Shown one piece after another: positions 1 to 8,089 of a stretch of 64,000 bases of DNA (the first letter of the stretch is position 1; each line of letters starts with the position of its first letter). The position numbers were made by a program, and so were the translations under genes. Source of the stretch: Sphingobium sp. CECT 9361 (GTDB taxonomy: Bacteria; Pseudomonadota; Alphaproteobacteria; Sphingomonadales; Sphingomonadaceae); NCBI RefSeq assembly GCF_918741285.1, contig NZ_CAKKNC010000022.1, positions 1 through 64,000 on the forward strand, read 5' to 3'. A model generated the notes under the pieces. That model made no database searches. It saw nothing but the letters and a program-made list of their open reading frames with translations, and was not told where the DNA came from.

Positions 1-119
1 CTCATAACGCCGCTCCCTTATCGGAGCGGAACGTCGTTCCTCGCATGGGCGATCGTCAACAACAACCAGCCCGTTCCCGACGTGTTCTCCAAGATGACCA
101 AAATCGCAGCTTCGGGCCG

Positions 120-335
120 ACTGGGCCGAATACGACCTACATGCAAGCCGCCCGCATGCATCTTGCCAGTCTAGGCCGGTCGATCCCGCCGGACCTGCTG
201 CAACACCTTTCGCCGCTCGGATGGCAGCACATCAACCTCACCGGCGATTATCTTTGGACCGACCCCGATGCGCCATCGCCGGCCCTCAGGCCGCTTCGCC
301 AGATGCACGCCGTCGAAGGCCCGGCGAAACCTTAG
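120..335 (+). pseudogene. tnpA: Tn3-family transposase, 3' end remnant
   Basis: An open frame ending at the TAG at 333-335 reads as the C-terminus of Tn3-family TnpA: TYMQAAR, then SPLGWQHINLTGDYLW and a final LRPLRQ. This is the conserved last ~60 residues of that family. The rest of the ~1000-residue transposase lies outside the window or is lost; upstream of about base 120 the frame no longer matches. The stop codon sits inside the terminal inverted repeat, as is usual in this family. Only bases 1-119 precede it, and I cannot assign them. Confidence 0.8.
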
Positions 336-368
336 CGTATATCTGGGTCCGTTCTATGTACCGCCCCC
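331..368. repeat. Tn3-family terminal inverted repeat (38 bp)
   Basis: Read on the minus strand, the 38 bp begin GGGGGCGGTACATAG and end ACGCTAAG. A G-rich outer end, ACGCTAAG inner end, 38-bp length and overlap with the tnpA stop codon are all typical of Tn3-family termini. The mate repeat is not in the window. Confidence 0.7.
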
Positions 369-684
369 CTCATGAGCAGGGGATCTCAACCAAGGTTCGA
401 TTACCTCAGCGTCGCCGTATCAGTGCCGGCAGACGCGACGAGGCCCTATGCCGACATCTTTGCCGATCCGCCCAAAGCACACAAGCATCGCGCCAAGCTC
501 ACCCCCAAATGCCCAAAGGCGCGTCAAGCACCCGGGTCAGCCCGGACGCTTCAGCCTCGTCTTCATCGGCGTGGCGGCATTGCATCACCCCAAGCCGCTC
601 ATCCGGAGCGGGCACAGCGCCACTAATCCCATAGGTTGCGCGCGCGTCAGCGGGCTAGTTCAATCCGGCTTCAATGAGGTCGCG
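369..684. other. Intergenic scar between Tn3 end and IS3 remnant
   Basis: About 315 bases lie between the Tn3 terminus and the IS3-like remnant. Short open frames exist (for example 372-626), but none has a recognisable domain or a convincing ribosome binding site. I see no RNA gene, repeat array or clear promoter here; it is probably residual host sequence. Confidence 0.4.
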
Positions 685-1313
685 CACAGCGCCAGATGCT
701 GGACAACGCCATGCTCAAGGAGATCAGCGCAGAAAAATGGTAACGCCCGCCGCCAAGCGGGAGGCGGTGGCGCATCTCGAAGAGCTTCGAGGTGAGCCAG
801 CGGCGGGCGTGCGATGTGCTGGGTGTAGACCGGACGATGGTGCGGTATCGAAGTCGGCGGGGTGACGATGCCGGCATCCGTGAGCGGATGCGGGCGTTGG
901 CGGCTGAGCGCCGACGGTTCGGCTATCGCCGCCTGCACTGGCTGCTGGGCCGCGAGGGTATGATGATAAACCACAAGAAGTTCCGGCGGCTGTACCGAGA
1001 GGAAAGGCTGCAGGTTCGCCGTCGTGGTGGACGCAAGCGGGCGCTTGGCACGCGAGCCCCGATGGCGCTCCCGCAAGGGCGCAATCAGCGCTGGTCGCTG
1101 GACTTCGTGTCGGATGCGTTCTCGTGCGGCCGGAGGTTCCGGATCTTCGCCGTGGTCGACGATTTTACCCGTGAGTGTGTCCGGCTCATCGCCGACACCT
1201 CGATCTCGGGCTTGCGGGTAGCGCGCGAACTCGACTGGGCGATCGCGGAACCGGCGCTTCCCAATGTGCTACGGCACCGAACTGACCAGCATGGCGATCC
1301 TGCGCTGACCTAG
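685..1313 (+). pseudogene. IS3-family transposase (orfA end/orfB), frameshifted and truncated
   Basis: The end of orfA (ending ...MLDNAMLKEISAEKW) overlaps an orfB start at 737 that reads MVTPAAKREAVAHL, the normal OrfAB junction of IS3-type elements. A frameshift near 775-790 moves the frame to the one containing SQRRACDVLGVDRTMVRYRSR, followed by the start of the rve integrase core (WSLDFVSDAF, VVDDFTRECV). Near 1250 the frame shifts again: GTELTSMAILR continues in another frame. The sequence then stops abutting the sigma-54 activator gene. The catalytic DDE domain is incomplete, so the element is dead. It marks the left edge of the catabolic island. Confidence 0.8.
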
Positions 1314-2728
1314 TGCTCATCGCCCTCGAATGCGTTGTCCTGCCCGCGCTTCTGCTTTCGGATCAAAGTAGCGATGTCGACCCCGAGGTGACGCGCCGCT
1401 TCTCTTTTTGAACCGTGCTGTTCGATGGCCCGTTCGATTAGGGACTGTTCAAACCGCGCAACCTGGTCCTTCAGGTGCTCGTCCGACAGTTCTACATCAG
1501 ATATTTGGACGCTAGGTTCCCGGCCTTGAACTGTGGTCTCGAACACGTCTGGGCTCAGATGCTCAAGCTCAGCGACCTCGTCGGCAACGATGTCGAGATA
1601 CTCCACGATGCTGCGAAGCTCACGCAGGTTGCCGGGAAAAGACGAGCGAAGAATTTCGGCGCGGCACTGGGCGCTGAGACGCAGCTTGGGATTGCGCGTG
1701 GCATTGACGCGTTCGATGAAGCGGTCGAGCAGCTTTTCCTTGTCAGGCCGATCGCGCAGGCGGGGAACGGTTACAGGGAACGTGGCGATGCGGTAATACA
1801 GATCGGTGCGGAACTGCCGCTGCTGGACCATCACGCGAAGGTCGCGGTTGGTTGCGGCAATAACGCGGGTATCGACACGTCGCGAGATCGACGAGCCGAC
1901 TGGCTGGACGGTTCCATCCTCGAGGAATTTGAGCAGTTTTACCTGGCTGGACAGCGGAATTTCGCCGACCTCGTCAAGAAACAGAGTTCCTCCTGCCGCC
2001 GCTTCGACAAAACCGCGCTTTCCCGCCTGTAAAGCTCCGGTGAAAGCACCGCGTTCGTAACCGAACATTTCGGACTCGAACAATGTCTCGGGTATGCTGC
2101 CGCAGTTCACATGAATGAATGCAGCGCCATCCTTGCTGTTGGCGTCGTGAATATAGCGCGCGATCGCGGTCTTGCCGACGCCTGTCTCACCCAGCAAAAG
2201 AACGCGCGCGCCGCGCTGATGAGCTTTGAGCGCTTTTGCCAGCCGCTCGGCCAGACTTGGGGGAAAGACGAGGTTACCGGCAAGCCTCGCGCGAGGGGGC
2301 TCTTGCAGCGCGTTATAGTCCGCACGAAATGTCAGGAGACGGTAGGGGAGGCGCTCGCCCATGACAGCGATGTTAAAACGGCTCGCCTGGACTGTGCGGC
2401 TGCCATCGGTAGAGGTCAGGACCGTATCGCCAGCGCCGCGCGTAGTGGCATGGAACCAACTATCCAGTGGCACCCGAGACTTACGAAGCAAGCGCTCGAC
2501 AGGTCTCTGCTCCACTTCTGCTCGGCGTACCCCGAGCAAACGCTCACTCGTAGTGTTAACCAGGGCAACGTTCCCGTCGAGGTCAAAGATGACATAACCA
2601 TTGCGCGATGCATCCAGAATGGCCCGCAATGCTGGACCTTGCAATGCTTCGTCCAGCGCCTGCCGGTCGGGCGGCTGTGCGCCGGACGCGGTGAGGTCCA
2701 TCGCGGCAATCCGAGTGCGGGAACTCAT
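1310..2728 (-). CDS. Sigma-54-dependent activator (PAS - AAA+ - Fis HTH)
   Basis: A 472-residue bacterial enhancer-binding protein. Residues ~30-140 form a PAS-like sensor domain. The AAA+ domain has Walker A GETGVGKT (180-187), the sigma-54-contacting GAFTGA loop (227-232) and Walker B GGTLFLDE (246-253). The C-terminus carries a Fis-type HTH (SKREAARHLGVDIATLIRK). An intact GAFTGA implies true RpoN activation. It is the last gene of the operon that starts with the P450 at 9310, 111 bp after the PAS protein. Three good -24/-12 promoters in the island (9345-9360, 9609-9624, 15541-15556) are its likely targets (inference). No receiver domain is present, so control is probably by ligand or by the neighbouring PAS protein. 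The gene ends in contact with the IS3 remnant but looks complete. Confidence 0.93.
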   Translation of the reverse strand: MSSRTRIAAMDLTASGAQPPDRQALDEALQGPALRAILDASRNGYVIFDLDGNVALVNTTSERLLGVRRAEVEQRPVERLLRKSRVPLDSWFHATTRGAGDTVLTSTDGSRTVQASRFNIAVMGERLPYRLLTFRADYNALQEPPRARLAGNLVFPPSLAERLAKALKAHQRGARVLLLGETGVGKTAIARYIHDANSKDGAAFIHVNCGSIPETLFESEMFGYERGAFTGALQAGKRGFVEAAAGGTLFLDEVGEIPLSSQVKLLKFLEDGTVQPVGSSISRRVDTRVIAATNRDLRVMVQQRQFRTDLYYRIATFPVTVPRLRDRPDKEKLLDRFIERVNATRNPKLRLSAQCRAEILRSSFPGNLRELRSIVEYLDIVADEVAELEHLSPDVFETTVQGREPSVQISDVELSDEHLKDQVARFEQSLIERAIEQHGSKREAARHLGVDIATLIRKQKRGQDNAFEGDEH

Positions 2729-2839
2729 CGGCTTAATTCCTTACGCGCCCGACGTGACGCGGCATCAAGGAAGAGTTGACCCGGTGCTGCATCGAGGAGG
2801 CAACTGTATCCCTGTGATGACCGAATCGACATGCCTGCT

Positions 2840-3697
2840 TCAGCCGTTTCCGCTTTCAACGAGGTCGTCCGGGGCGAGTTCGAAGGCGCTGTCCAGTTCA
2901 CTCAGGTTCCCCCAGATGCGGGTAACGAAGCCGTCCTCGATGTCGGCCCGGACGTCGTTCTCGCAGAAAATCAAAGTACCATCAGCGCGCAGGTCCTGGG
3001 AGATGGCTCTGTCGATGTAGAAACCGCAGTCCACGATCTGGCCGACGAACTGTTCGTTCCTCTCAGTTCGCGGCCAGTAGAGCCGGACGTCACCTGGTGC
3101 GATCCCGGTGCCTTCAGGCAGATCGTAGATCCGTTCGACAGCCCGGTTTGTCAGCCTCCAGACCGAGGCATTCTCGAAGACCTGGGCGATGATTTCCGCC
3201 CTGCCGCAGCGAATGTCCACGGGCTCGAGAAACTCGATACACCAGTGCCCTTCCCTTGCGTGGTCTATGATCCGCCGGAGCATCTGGTTTTCCAGCGTCA
3301 GCTCAATCTTTTCGTCGTGCAACAGGCCCAGCGGAATCTTGCTGACCCGTAAGATATTGCCGTGGACGCTCTCCATCATGGTGCAGCGCGCGATCGTGGC
3401 CACAGTACACCCGCCCCTGCCGATCAGCGACAGTTCGACCGTCGACTGAAAGCCGGCAGGAGGCTGGCGTTCGAAAATGTCCTGCAGGATCTGGCAGGAA
3501 GGCACTTCGTAGAGATCTTGAATGGAAAGGAGGGCCGCCGCAAGATCAACGCCGAGGAATTCGCGCTGTTCGGCATTCATCGCAACGACGCGCAAGTCGG
3601 CGGTTATGGCGTCAACGAGGACATCGTCCGATGCATTAACAGCATCGTCGAAATCCCTCGTCGAGGAAACTTGATCTCTGCTCCCGCCCGCGTTCAT
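2840..3697 (-). CDS. PAS-domain protein without output domain
   Basis: A 285-residue protein with two PAS-like halves (about 20-130 and 135-275). The second half contains EGHWCIEFLEP and a long FVGQIVDCGFYIDRAISQDLR stretch. I see no kinase, cyclase, HTH or membrane segment. It starts 4 bp after the C26 hydrolase stop with a good Shine-Dalgarno (GGAGTGAAGG), and the sigma-54 activator follows. The likely role is a soluble sensor or partner that tunes that activator, but this is inference from position. I do not recognise a named family. Confidence 0.7.
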   Translation of the reverse strand: MNAGGSRDQVSSTRDFDDAVNASDDVLVDAITADLRVVAMNAEQREFLGVDLAAALLSIQDLYEVPSCQILQDIFERQPPAGFQSTVELSLIGRGGCTVATIARCTMMESVHGNILRVSKIPLGLLHDEKIELTLENQMLRRIIDHAREGHWCIEFLEPVDIRCGRAEIIAQVFENASVWRLTNRAVERIYDLPEGTGIAPGDVRLYWPRTERNEQFVGQIVDCGFYIDRAISQDLRADGTLIFCENDVRADIEDGFVTRIWGNLSELDSAFELAPDDLVESGNG

Positions 3698-3701
3698 GCC
3701 T

Positions 3702-4463
3702 TCACTCCATCACCTTTTCCGCAGCGTGTGCATGTACTGCCCGTCCGAATGCCTCCAGCAACCGCCGGTTGCATGGATTGAGGTCGGGACGATATTCCGG
3801 ATGCCACTGTACGCCAATGGCAAAGGGATGGTCTCGCACGGAAACCACTTCGGGCAAACCGTCCGGAGCTTCGGCTTCGACCGTCAGGCGATCGGCAACT
3901 TTGCCCAGGCCCTGGTAATGGAGCGAGTTGACCCGGAAGGCGGGTGCCCCAAAAACCTCCAGCAAGGGCGAGCCGGGCTTCAGGGCCACCTCGTGCAGCG
4001 TGCTGTAGCGCTCTTCATAGGGCAATTGCGCAGGCGGGTGGTGTGCGATGCTTTGATCCATCGAAGCAAGATCGGGCTCGAGCGTACCACCCAAGGCGAC
4101 GTTCAACTCCTGATAGCCCCTGCAGATGAACAGCGAAGGCAGCCCCCTATCCAGCGCCATCCGCACGAGGGGCAAAGCAAACCGATCCCGTGACGGATCA
4201 TAGGGCGGCATTTCAGCAGCTGACCCATATTCAGAGGGCAGAATGTTCGATGTGCTGCCGCTGAAGACAAAGCCGTCGAGCCGGGAGATGAGGCTCTCCA
4301 TCGCGTGTGCCGAATCGAGTGGGGCAAGGCCGACCGGAACGCACTGCGCGTAGCTCGCGATGGCGTCCACATACTTGGCACCCTGGACGTGGTAGGGCAT
4401 GCCGTCGAGGGGACGCAGATCGGAAACGAGGCCGACCAGCGGCAAGGTTGATCCTCTGCTCAT
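3702..4463 (-). CDS. Peptidase C26 gamma-glutamyl hydrolase (PuuD-like)
   Basis: A 253-residue class I glutamine-amidotransferase-fold hydrolase. The nucleophile elbow is FICRGYQELN (Cys114), and the His/Glu pair lies in VQWHPEY (His221, Glu223). PuuD-type enzymes hydrolyse gamma-glutamyl-aminobutyrate to glutamate plus the free omega-amino acid. Its ATG overlaps the stop of the upstream amidotransferase gene by 4 bp (ATGA), so the two are translationally coupled. Together with the two GS-like ligases upstream this suggests removal of a gamma-glutamyl group put on an amine substrate. The exact substrate (gamma-glutamyl-GABA or -5-aminovalerate) cannot be read from sequence. Confidence 0.85.
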   Translation of the reverse strand: MSRGSTLPLVGLVSDLRPLDGMPYHVQGAKYVDAIASYAQCVPVGLAPLDSAHAMESLISRLDGFVFSGSTSNILPSEYGSAAEMPPYDPSRDRFALPLVRMALDRGLPSLFICRGYQELNVALGGTLEPDLASMDQSIAHHPPAQLPYEERYSTLHEVALKPGSPLLEVFGAPAFRVNSLHYQGLGKVADRLTVEAEAPDGLPEVVSVRDHPFAIGVQWHPEYRPDLNPCNRRLLEAFGRAVHAHAAEKVME

Positions 4464-5227
4464 GCGACCTTCCCCAAGGCCTTGGCGAAGAAGTTGTCAA
4501 TCAGGCGTTGCGAGCCTGGTACAAAGCTGAAACGCAAGGTCTCGTCTCCTGTCAGAGTATGCCAGTAGCTCGCCAGCCTGTCACAGCTAACTTCGGGGTG
4601 GAACTGTGTTGTCACCCAACCCTTGCCGTAGTCGACCGCAGCGACTGTACCGTCGCGGTTTCCAAGCACCGTACCGTCGGCAGGAACGGTGGTGACATGG
4701 TCGAAGTGCGCAAACTGGAACATGGGCGCCGCGCCCATGCCGGAAAAGAGCCAGTGCCCTTTCCCAGCATCGGTCAGTTCGATCGGAAGCGTGCCAAGAA
4801 CTGGCCCGATATCGCGTTTCGAAACCCCGCCACCCAAGGCTTGAGCAACTAGTTGATGCCCCCCACAGATACCGAGCAAAGGCTTTCCCGTGTTGCGGAA
4901 GCGACGGAGCCATTCGAGCAGAGTCGCCTGCCAAGGTAAGCCGTCATTGACCGAGGCGATGCTCCCGCCGACGATTACCGCGTCGTAGTCATCGTTGGGC
5001 AACTCCCCGCGATCGGCGTGAACCGGGCACAGGTCAATGCGGTCGTTCCATCCCAGGTACTCGACGAGGCCGGAAAATGCTGCCGCCTCGTCGGCTCCAC
5101 CGAGCAGACGCGCGAAGCATGCCTCGTCCAGCCCCGGCGGCACGGCTAGTTGCGCGATATACGCGACCCGCCGCCGTTCGCTGCTCCGGCCAGATGGCCA
5201 GTACTCTTTCGAACCGTCGTTCGTCAT
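4460..5227 (-). CDS. Class I glutamine amidotransferase-like protein
   Basis: About 255 residues with a GATase1 fold: nucleophile motif GICGGHQLV and the distal QFHPEVS with catalytic His and Glu. The start is taken at 5227, where the ATG overlaps the TGA of the preceding glutamine-synthetase-like gene by one base; a longer in-frame start at 5293 would lie inside that gene. It is a different subfamily from the C26 protein that follows. Amidotransferase-like partners of GS-like ligases are known in aniline oxidation (TdnT/AtdA2 with TdnQ/AtdA1), where they act on gamma-glutamyl amides. A similar hydrolytic or protective role is plausible here. It has no synthase domain of its own. Confidence 0.85.
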   Translation of the reverse strand: MTNDGSKEYWPSGRSSERRRVAYIAQLAVPPGLDEACFARLLGGADEAAAFSGLVEYLGWNDRIDLCPVHADRGELPNDDYDAVIVGGSIASVNDGLPWQATLLEWLRRFRNTGKPLLGICGGHQLVAQALGGGVSKRDIGPVLGTLPIELTDAGKGHWLFSGMGAAPMFQFAHFDHVTTVPADGTVLGNRDGTVAAVDYGKGWVTTQFHPEVSCDRLASYWHTLTGDETLRFSFVPGSQRLIDNFFAKALGKVA

Positions 5228-6702
5228 CAGGGCAGCATCTCGAGGAAACGATCGTAGTCCCACTGCGTAACCGTGGACATGAAGCGGTCCCATTCATCGC
5301 GCTTGAGGTGGAAGAAGCAGCGCTCCATGTCGCCAGGCATCGCGCCAAGCACGACCGGGTCTGCAGCAAGCGCGTCGAGCGCATCGCGGAGGTCAGTGGG
5401 CAGGCGGCGGACTTCCTTGCCGGCTTCCATGGCTTCATAGATGTTACGCTGCTCGGGCGTGCCTGGGTCCAAATTGCGGGTGAGGCCATCGTCGAACGCC
5501 TTGAGCAGGCCCGCACCCATAAGGTAGGGGTTTACCAGGCTGTCGACCGCGCGATATTCCACGCGCCCCGGTGCGGAAACGCGCACGCCGACGGTGCGGT
5601 TCTGCATGCCCCAGTCGGCATAGATTGGGGCCCAGTATCCGGTATCGCTCATGCGGCGGTAGGAATTGACGGTCGAGGAACCGATTGCGGTAAGCGCGGG
5701 CAAGTGTTCGATCAGGCCGCCGATGCAGTGTAGGCCGACCTCGTCGGGCATCCATTCGTTGCTCTCCCGCAAGAACATGTTGCGGCCGCCCTTGCGGTAG
5801 GAGAACACCTGATCTGCGCCCGGCAGATCATCGTGGCCCATGCGGACGACCGCATCCTCGCCGCCCTTCCACAGCGAAACGTTGTGGTGGCAGCCATTGG
5901 CGGAAACCCCTTGGAAGGGTTTCGTCATGAAGGTCGCGATCAGGTTGAACTCGCGGGCAACCTGCGCGCAGATCTGGCGATAGGTGGTCAGGCGGTCAGC
6001 CGTGCGCAGTACGTCGTCGAACATGAAATTAAGTTCAAGCTGCCCGGGCGCGTCTTCGTGGTCGCCCTGGATCATGTCGAGGCCCATCGCTTCGGCATAT
6101 TCGTGAACGCGTGCGATGACCGGGGCCAGCTGCTGGAACTGCTCGATGTGGTAGGCAAACGGCTTGGTGGTGCCACCGGCAAACGAGCCATCGGGCCCGC
6201 GCTTGAGCCACATCATTTCGGGTTCGCAGCCAAGGCGCAGTTCCATGCCGTGCTTCTGCTTGAACTCTTTGTGGATGCGTAGCAGGTTTCCGCGGCAGTC
6301 GGAGGTCAGATAGCTACCGGCGTTTTCAGGTTCGTCGCGGTGACGGAACAGAACGCAAAACACGCGCGCGCTGGTCTTGTCCCAAGGCAGCTGACAGAAG
6401 GTGTCGACGTCAGGCACGGCGACCAGCTCGGCGGCATTGGACGAATATCCAATGTAATTGCCACGGCGGTCAACCTGGACGTCAGCTACCGCGCCATACC
6501 ACAGCTGCACGCCCTTGTTGGCGATGGATTGCCAGTGCGGTGCGGGCACGGACTTACCCATCACACGGCCGGTGACGGACACGAACTGGAAGAAGACGTG
6601 CTTGATCCCGAGCCGCTCCATCTTTTCGCCGATTTCTCGGACGCGCACCTGCCTCTCTTCGTTTGCGATGTAGGCGTCGAGATCGGAGATGGTGTTTGCC
6701 AT
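5227..6702 (-). CDS. Glutamine synthetase-like gamma-glutamyl-amine ligase 1
   Basis: 491 residues, full GS length, with an N-terminal beta-grasp region and a C-terminal catalytic domain. Visible signatures are CEPEMMW (metal-binding Glu), GDHEDAPGQLELNF, NGCHHNVSLW (GS His loop), NSYRRMS and RVEYRAVDS. It resembles the PuuA/PauA/IpuC/TdnQ branch, which ligates glutamate to amines, rather than housekeeping GlnA; I see no adenylylation-site motif. A strong Shine-Dalgarno (GAGGAAA) precedes the ATG. It lies 30 bp after the second GS-like gene and is coupled to the amidotransferase. Probable reaction: ATP + glutamate + amine to a gamma-glutamyl amide in the cytoplasm. Confidence 0.87.
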   Translation of the reverse strand: MANTISDLDAYIANEERQVRVREIGEKMERLGIKHVFFQFVSVTGRVMGKSVPAPHWQSIANKGVQLWYGAVADVQVDRRGNYIGYSSNAAELVAVPDVDTFCQLPWDKTSARVFCVLFRHRDEPENAGSYLTSDCRGNLLRIHKEFKQKHGMELRLGCEPEMMWLKRGPDGSFAGGTTKPFAYHIEQFQQLAPVIARVHEYAEAMGLDMIQGDHEDAPGQLELNFMFDDVLRTADRLTTYRQICAQVAREFNLIATFMTKPFQGVSANGCHHNVSLWKGGEDAVVRMGHDDLPGADQVFSYRKGGRNMFLRESNEWMPDEVGLHCIGGLIEHLPALTAIGSSTVNSYRRMSDTGYWAPIYADWGMQNRTVGVRVSAPGRVEYRAVDSLVNPYLMGAGLLKAFDDGLTRNLDPGTPEQRNIYEAMEAGKEVRRLPTDLRDALDALAADPVVLGAMPGDMERCFFHLKRDEWDRFMSTVTQWDYDRFLEMLP

Positions 6703-6732
6703 TGTATTTCCTCTTGAAAACAGATTTTCTGA

Positions 6733-8052
6733 TTAGCCTTCGATGTAGCGGGCGAGCTCCTGCGCGCTTACAGCGCGGGCGAGAGCAGCATGTTCCTTGC
6801 GGCATGCGGTGGAGAAACGATCGACGAAGGCGTCGCCGAACAGCCTGCGAGCCTTGTCGCTTGCCGAGAGCCGGTCGGCCGCATCGGCAAGGTTCGCCGG
6901 AAGGCGGGCGGCGCCAGACTGGATATCGTCGGGCCCAAGATCGCCTGCAGGTTTAGGCGCTACGAGCGCGCGTTCGATGCCGTCAAGGCCCGCTCCCAGC
7001 ATCAGCGCTAAAGTGAGGTGCGGGTTGCAGTCCGCGCCGGGCAGGCGGAACTCAAGGCGTGCATCATCGTGCACGGAGGGCGCGGAGCGGATGGCAGTGG
7101 TGAATGTCCATTCGGCCCAGGTCAGCGATTTTGGGGCCCAGCTTCCAGGAGCGAAACGCCGGAAGGCGTTGACCGTGTGCGCACAGAGCGCAAAAGCTTC
7201 TGGTACAACGTCGGCCATGCCCGCAATGAAGTGCTGGGCAAGCTGGTTGGTTTGTCCAGATGAGGCGCTGAACAGATTATTGCCGGTGGCACGGTCGATT
7301 AACGAGAGGTTGAGGTGGCCGCCGAGGCCGGGATATCCTTCCCCAAGGAACGGCATGAAGCTGGCTGTCATGTCGCGCTGACGGGCAAAAGCTCGCGTCA
7401 CCTGCCGGAACAGCGCTGCATCATCAGCGGCGCGGAGTCCGGTCGTGGCGCCCAGGGTGGCCTCGAAGCAGCCCGGACCCAATTCGCCGGCTATGCTGAA
7501 AAGTGCGATGTCATTTGCCTCGACGGTCTGTTCGAGCCCGGCGACAAGTGCAGCATGCTCGGCAGCAGTCTGGCCGGACCAGCACTTGTTGTCGGGTGCA
7601 AAGCGCGCCGGCGAGGCATAGCCGGACGAACGCAGCGATTGCGCATTTTCGTTGAGCAGCAGAAACTCGAATTCGAATGCGGCCTTGACGTCAAAACCCA
7701 GGGCTGCGGCCCGTTCGATTTGCCCGGCTAGTACGCCGCGGGGCATCAACTCCCTGGATTCACCCGAGAAGTCGGCGATGACGAGGGCCGCCTTGTTCTC
7801 GAACGACCAACGCCGCAGCGAATCCCAGTCGATCGCAACGTCTTCGGTGAGATGCGGGCCGTCGGCGAAAAGGCTGTCCGCAGAATCCCACTTGGCTAGC
7901 GTATTGGCAAACTTGGGTGCGCGCGCCCATGCCTCGAACGATGCGCGGCGCAGGCGGCGCTCCCTGAAAATTCCGGCGTAGTCAAACTGTCCGACGTGAA
8001 CGACCTCGAAGTCGTTCGCTTCGCAATCCTGCGAGGCAAGCTCCTTGCTCAC
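6733..8052 (-). CDS. Glutamine synthetase-like gamma-glutamyl-amine ligase 2
   Basis: About 439 residues with a GS catalytic core: FEFEFLLLNE (metal Glu), GPGCFEATLG, GGHLNLSLID (His loop), VNAFRRFAPGSWAP and ARLEFRLPGAD. It is clearly diverged from its neighbour and has a shorter N-terminal domain. I prefer the GTG at 8052 because GGGGAG lies at good spacing before it; an in-frame ATG at 8067 is the alternative. It sits 37 bp after the P450 stop. Two unlike GS-family ligases in one operon suggest two glutamylation substrates or a heteromeric enzyme (inference). Confidence 0.85.
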   Translation of the reverse strand: MSKELASQDCEANDFEVVHVGQFDYAGIFRERRLRRASFEAWARAPKFANTLAKWDSADSLFADGPHLTEDVAIDWDSLRRWSFENKAALVIADFSGESRELMPRGVLAGQIERAAALGFDVKAAFEFEFLLLNENAQSLRSSGYASPARFAPDNKCWSGQTAAEHAALVAGLEQTVEANDIALFSIAGELGPGCFEATLGATTGLRAADDAALFRQVTRAFARQRDMTASFMPFLGEGYPGLGGHLNLSLIDRATGNNLFSASSGQTNQLAQHFIAGMADVVPEAFALCAHTVNAFRRFAPGSWAPKSLTWAEWTFTTAIRSAPSVHDDARLEFRLPGADCNPHLTLALMLGAGLDGIERALVAPKPAGDLGPDDIQSGAARLPANLADAADRLSASDKARRLFGDAFVDRFSTACRKEHAALARAVSAQELARYIEG

Positions 8053-8089
8053 ACGTGTTCTCCCCATATTTTAACTTGCTTTGACCCGA

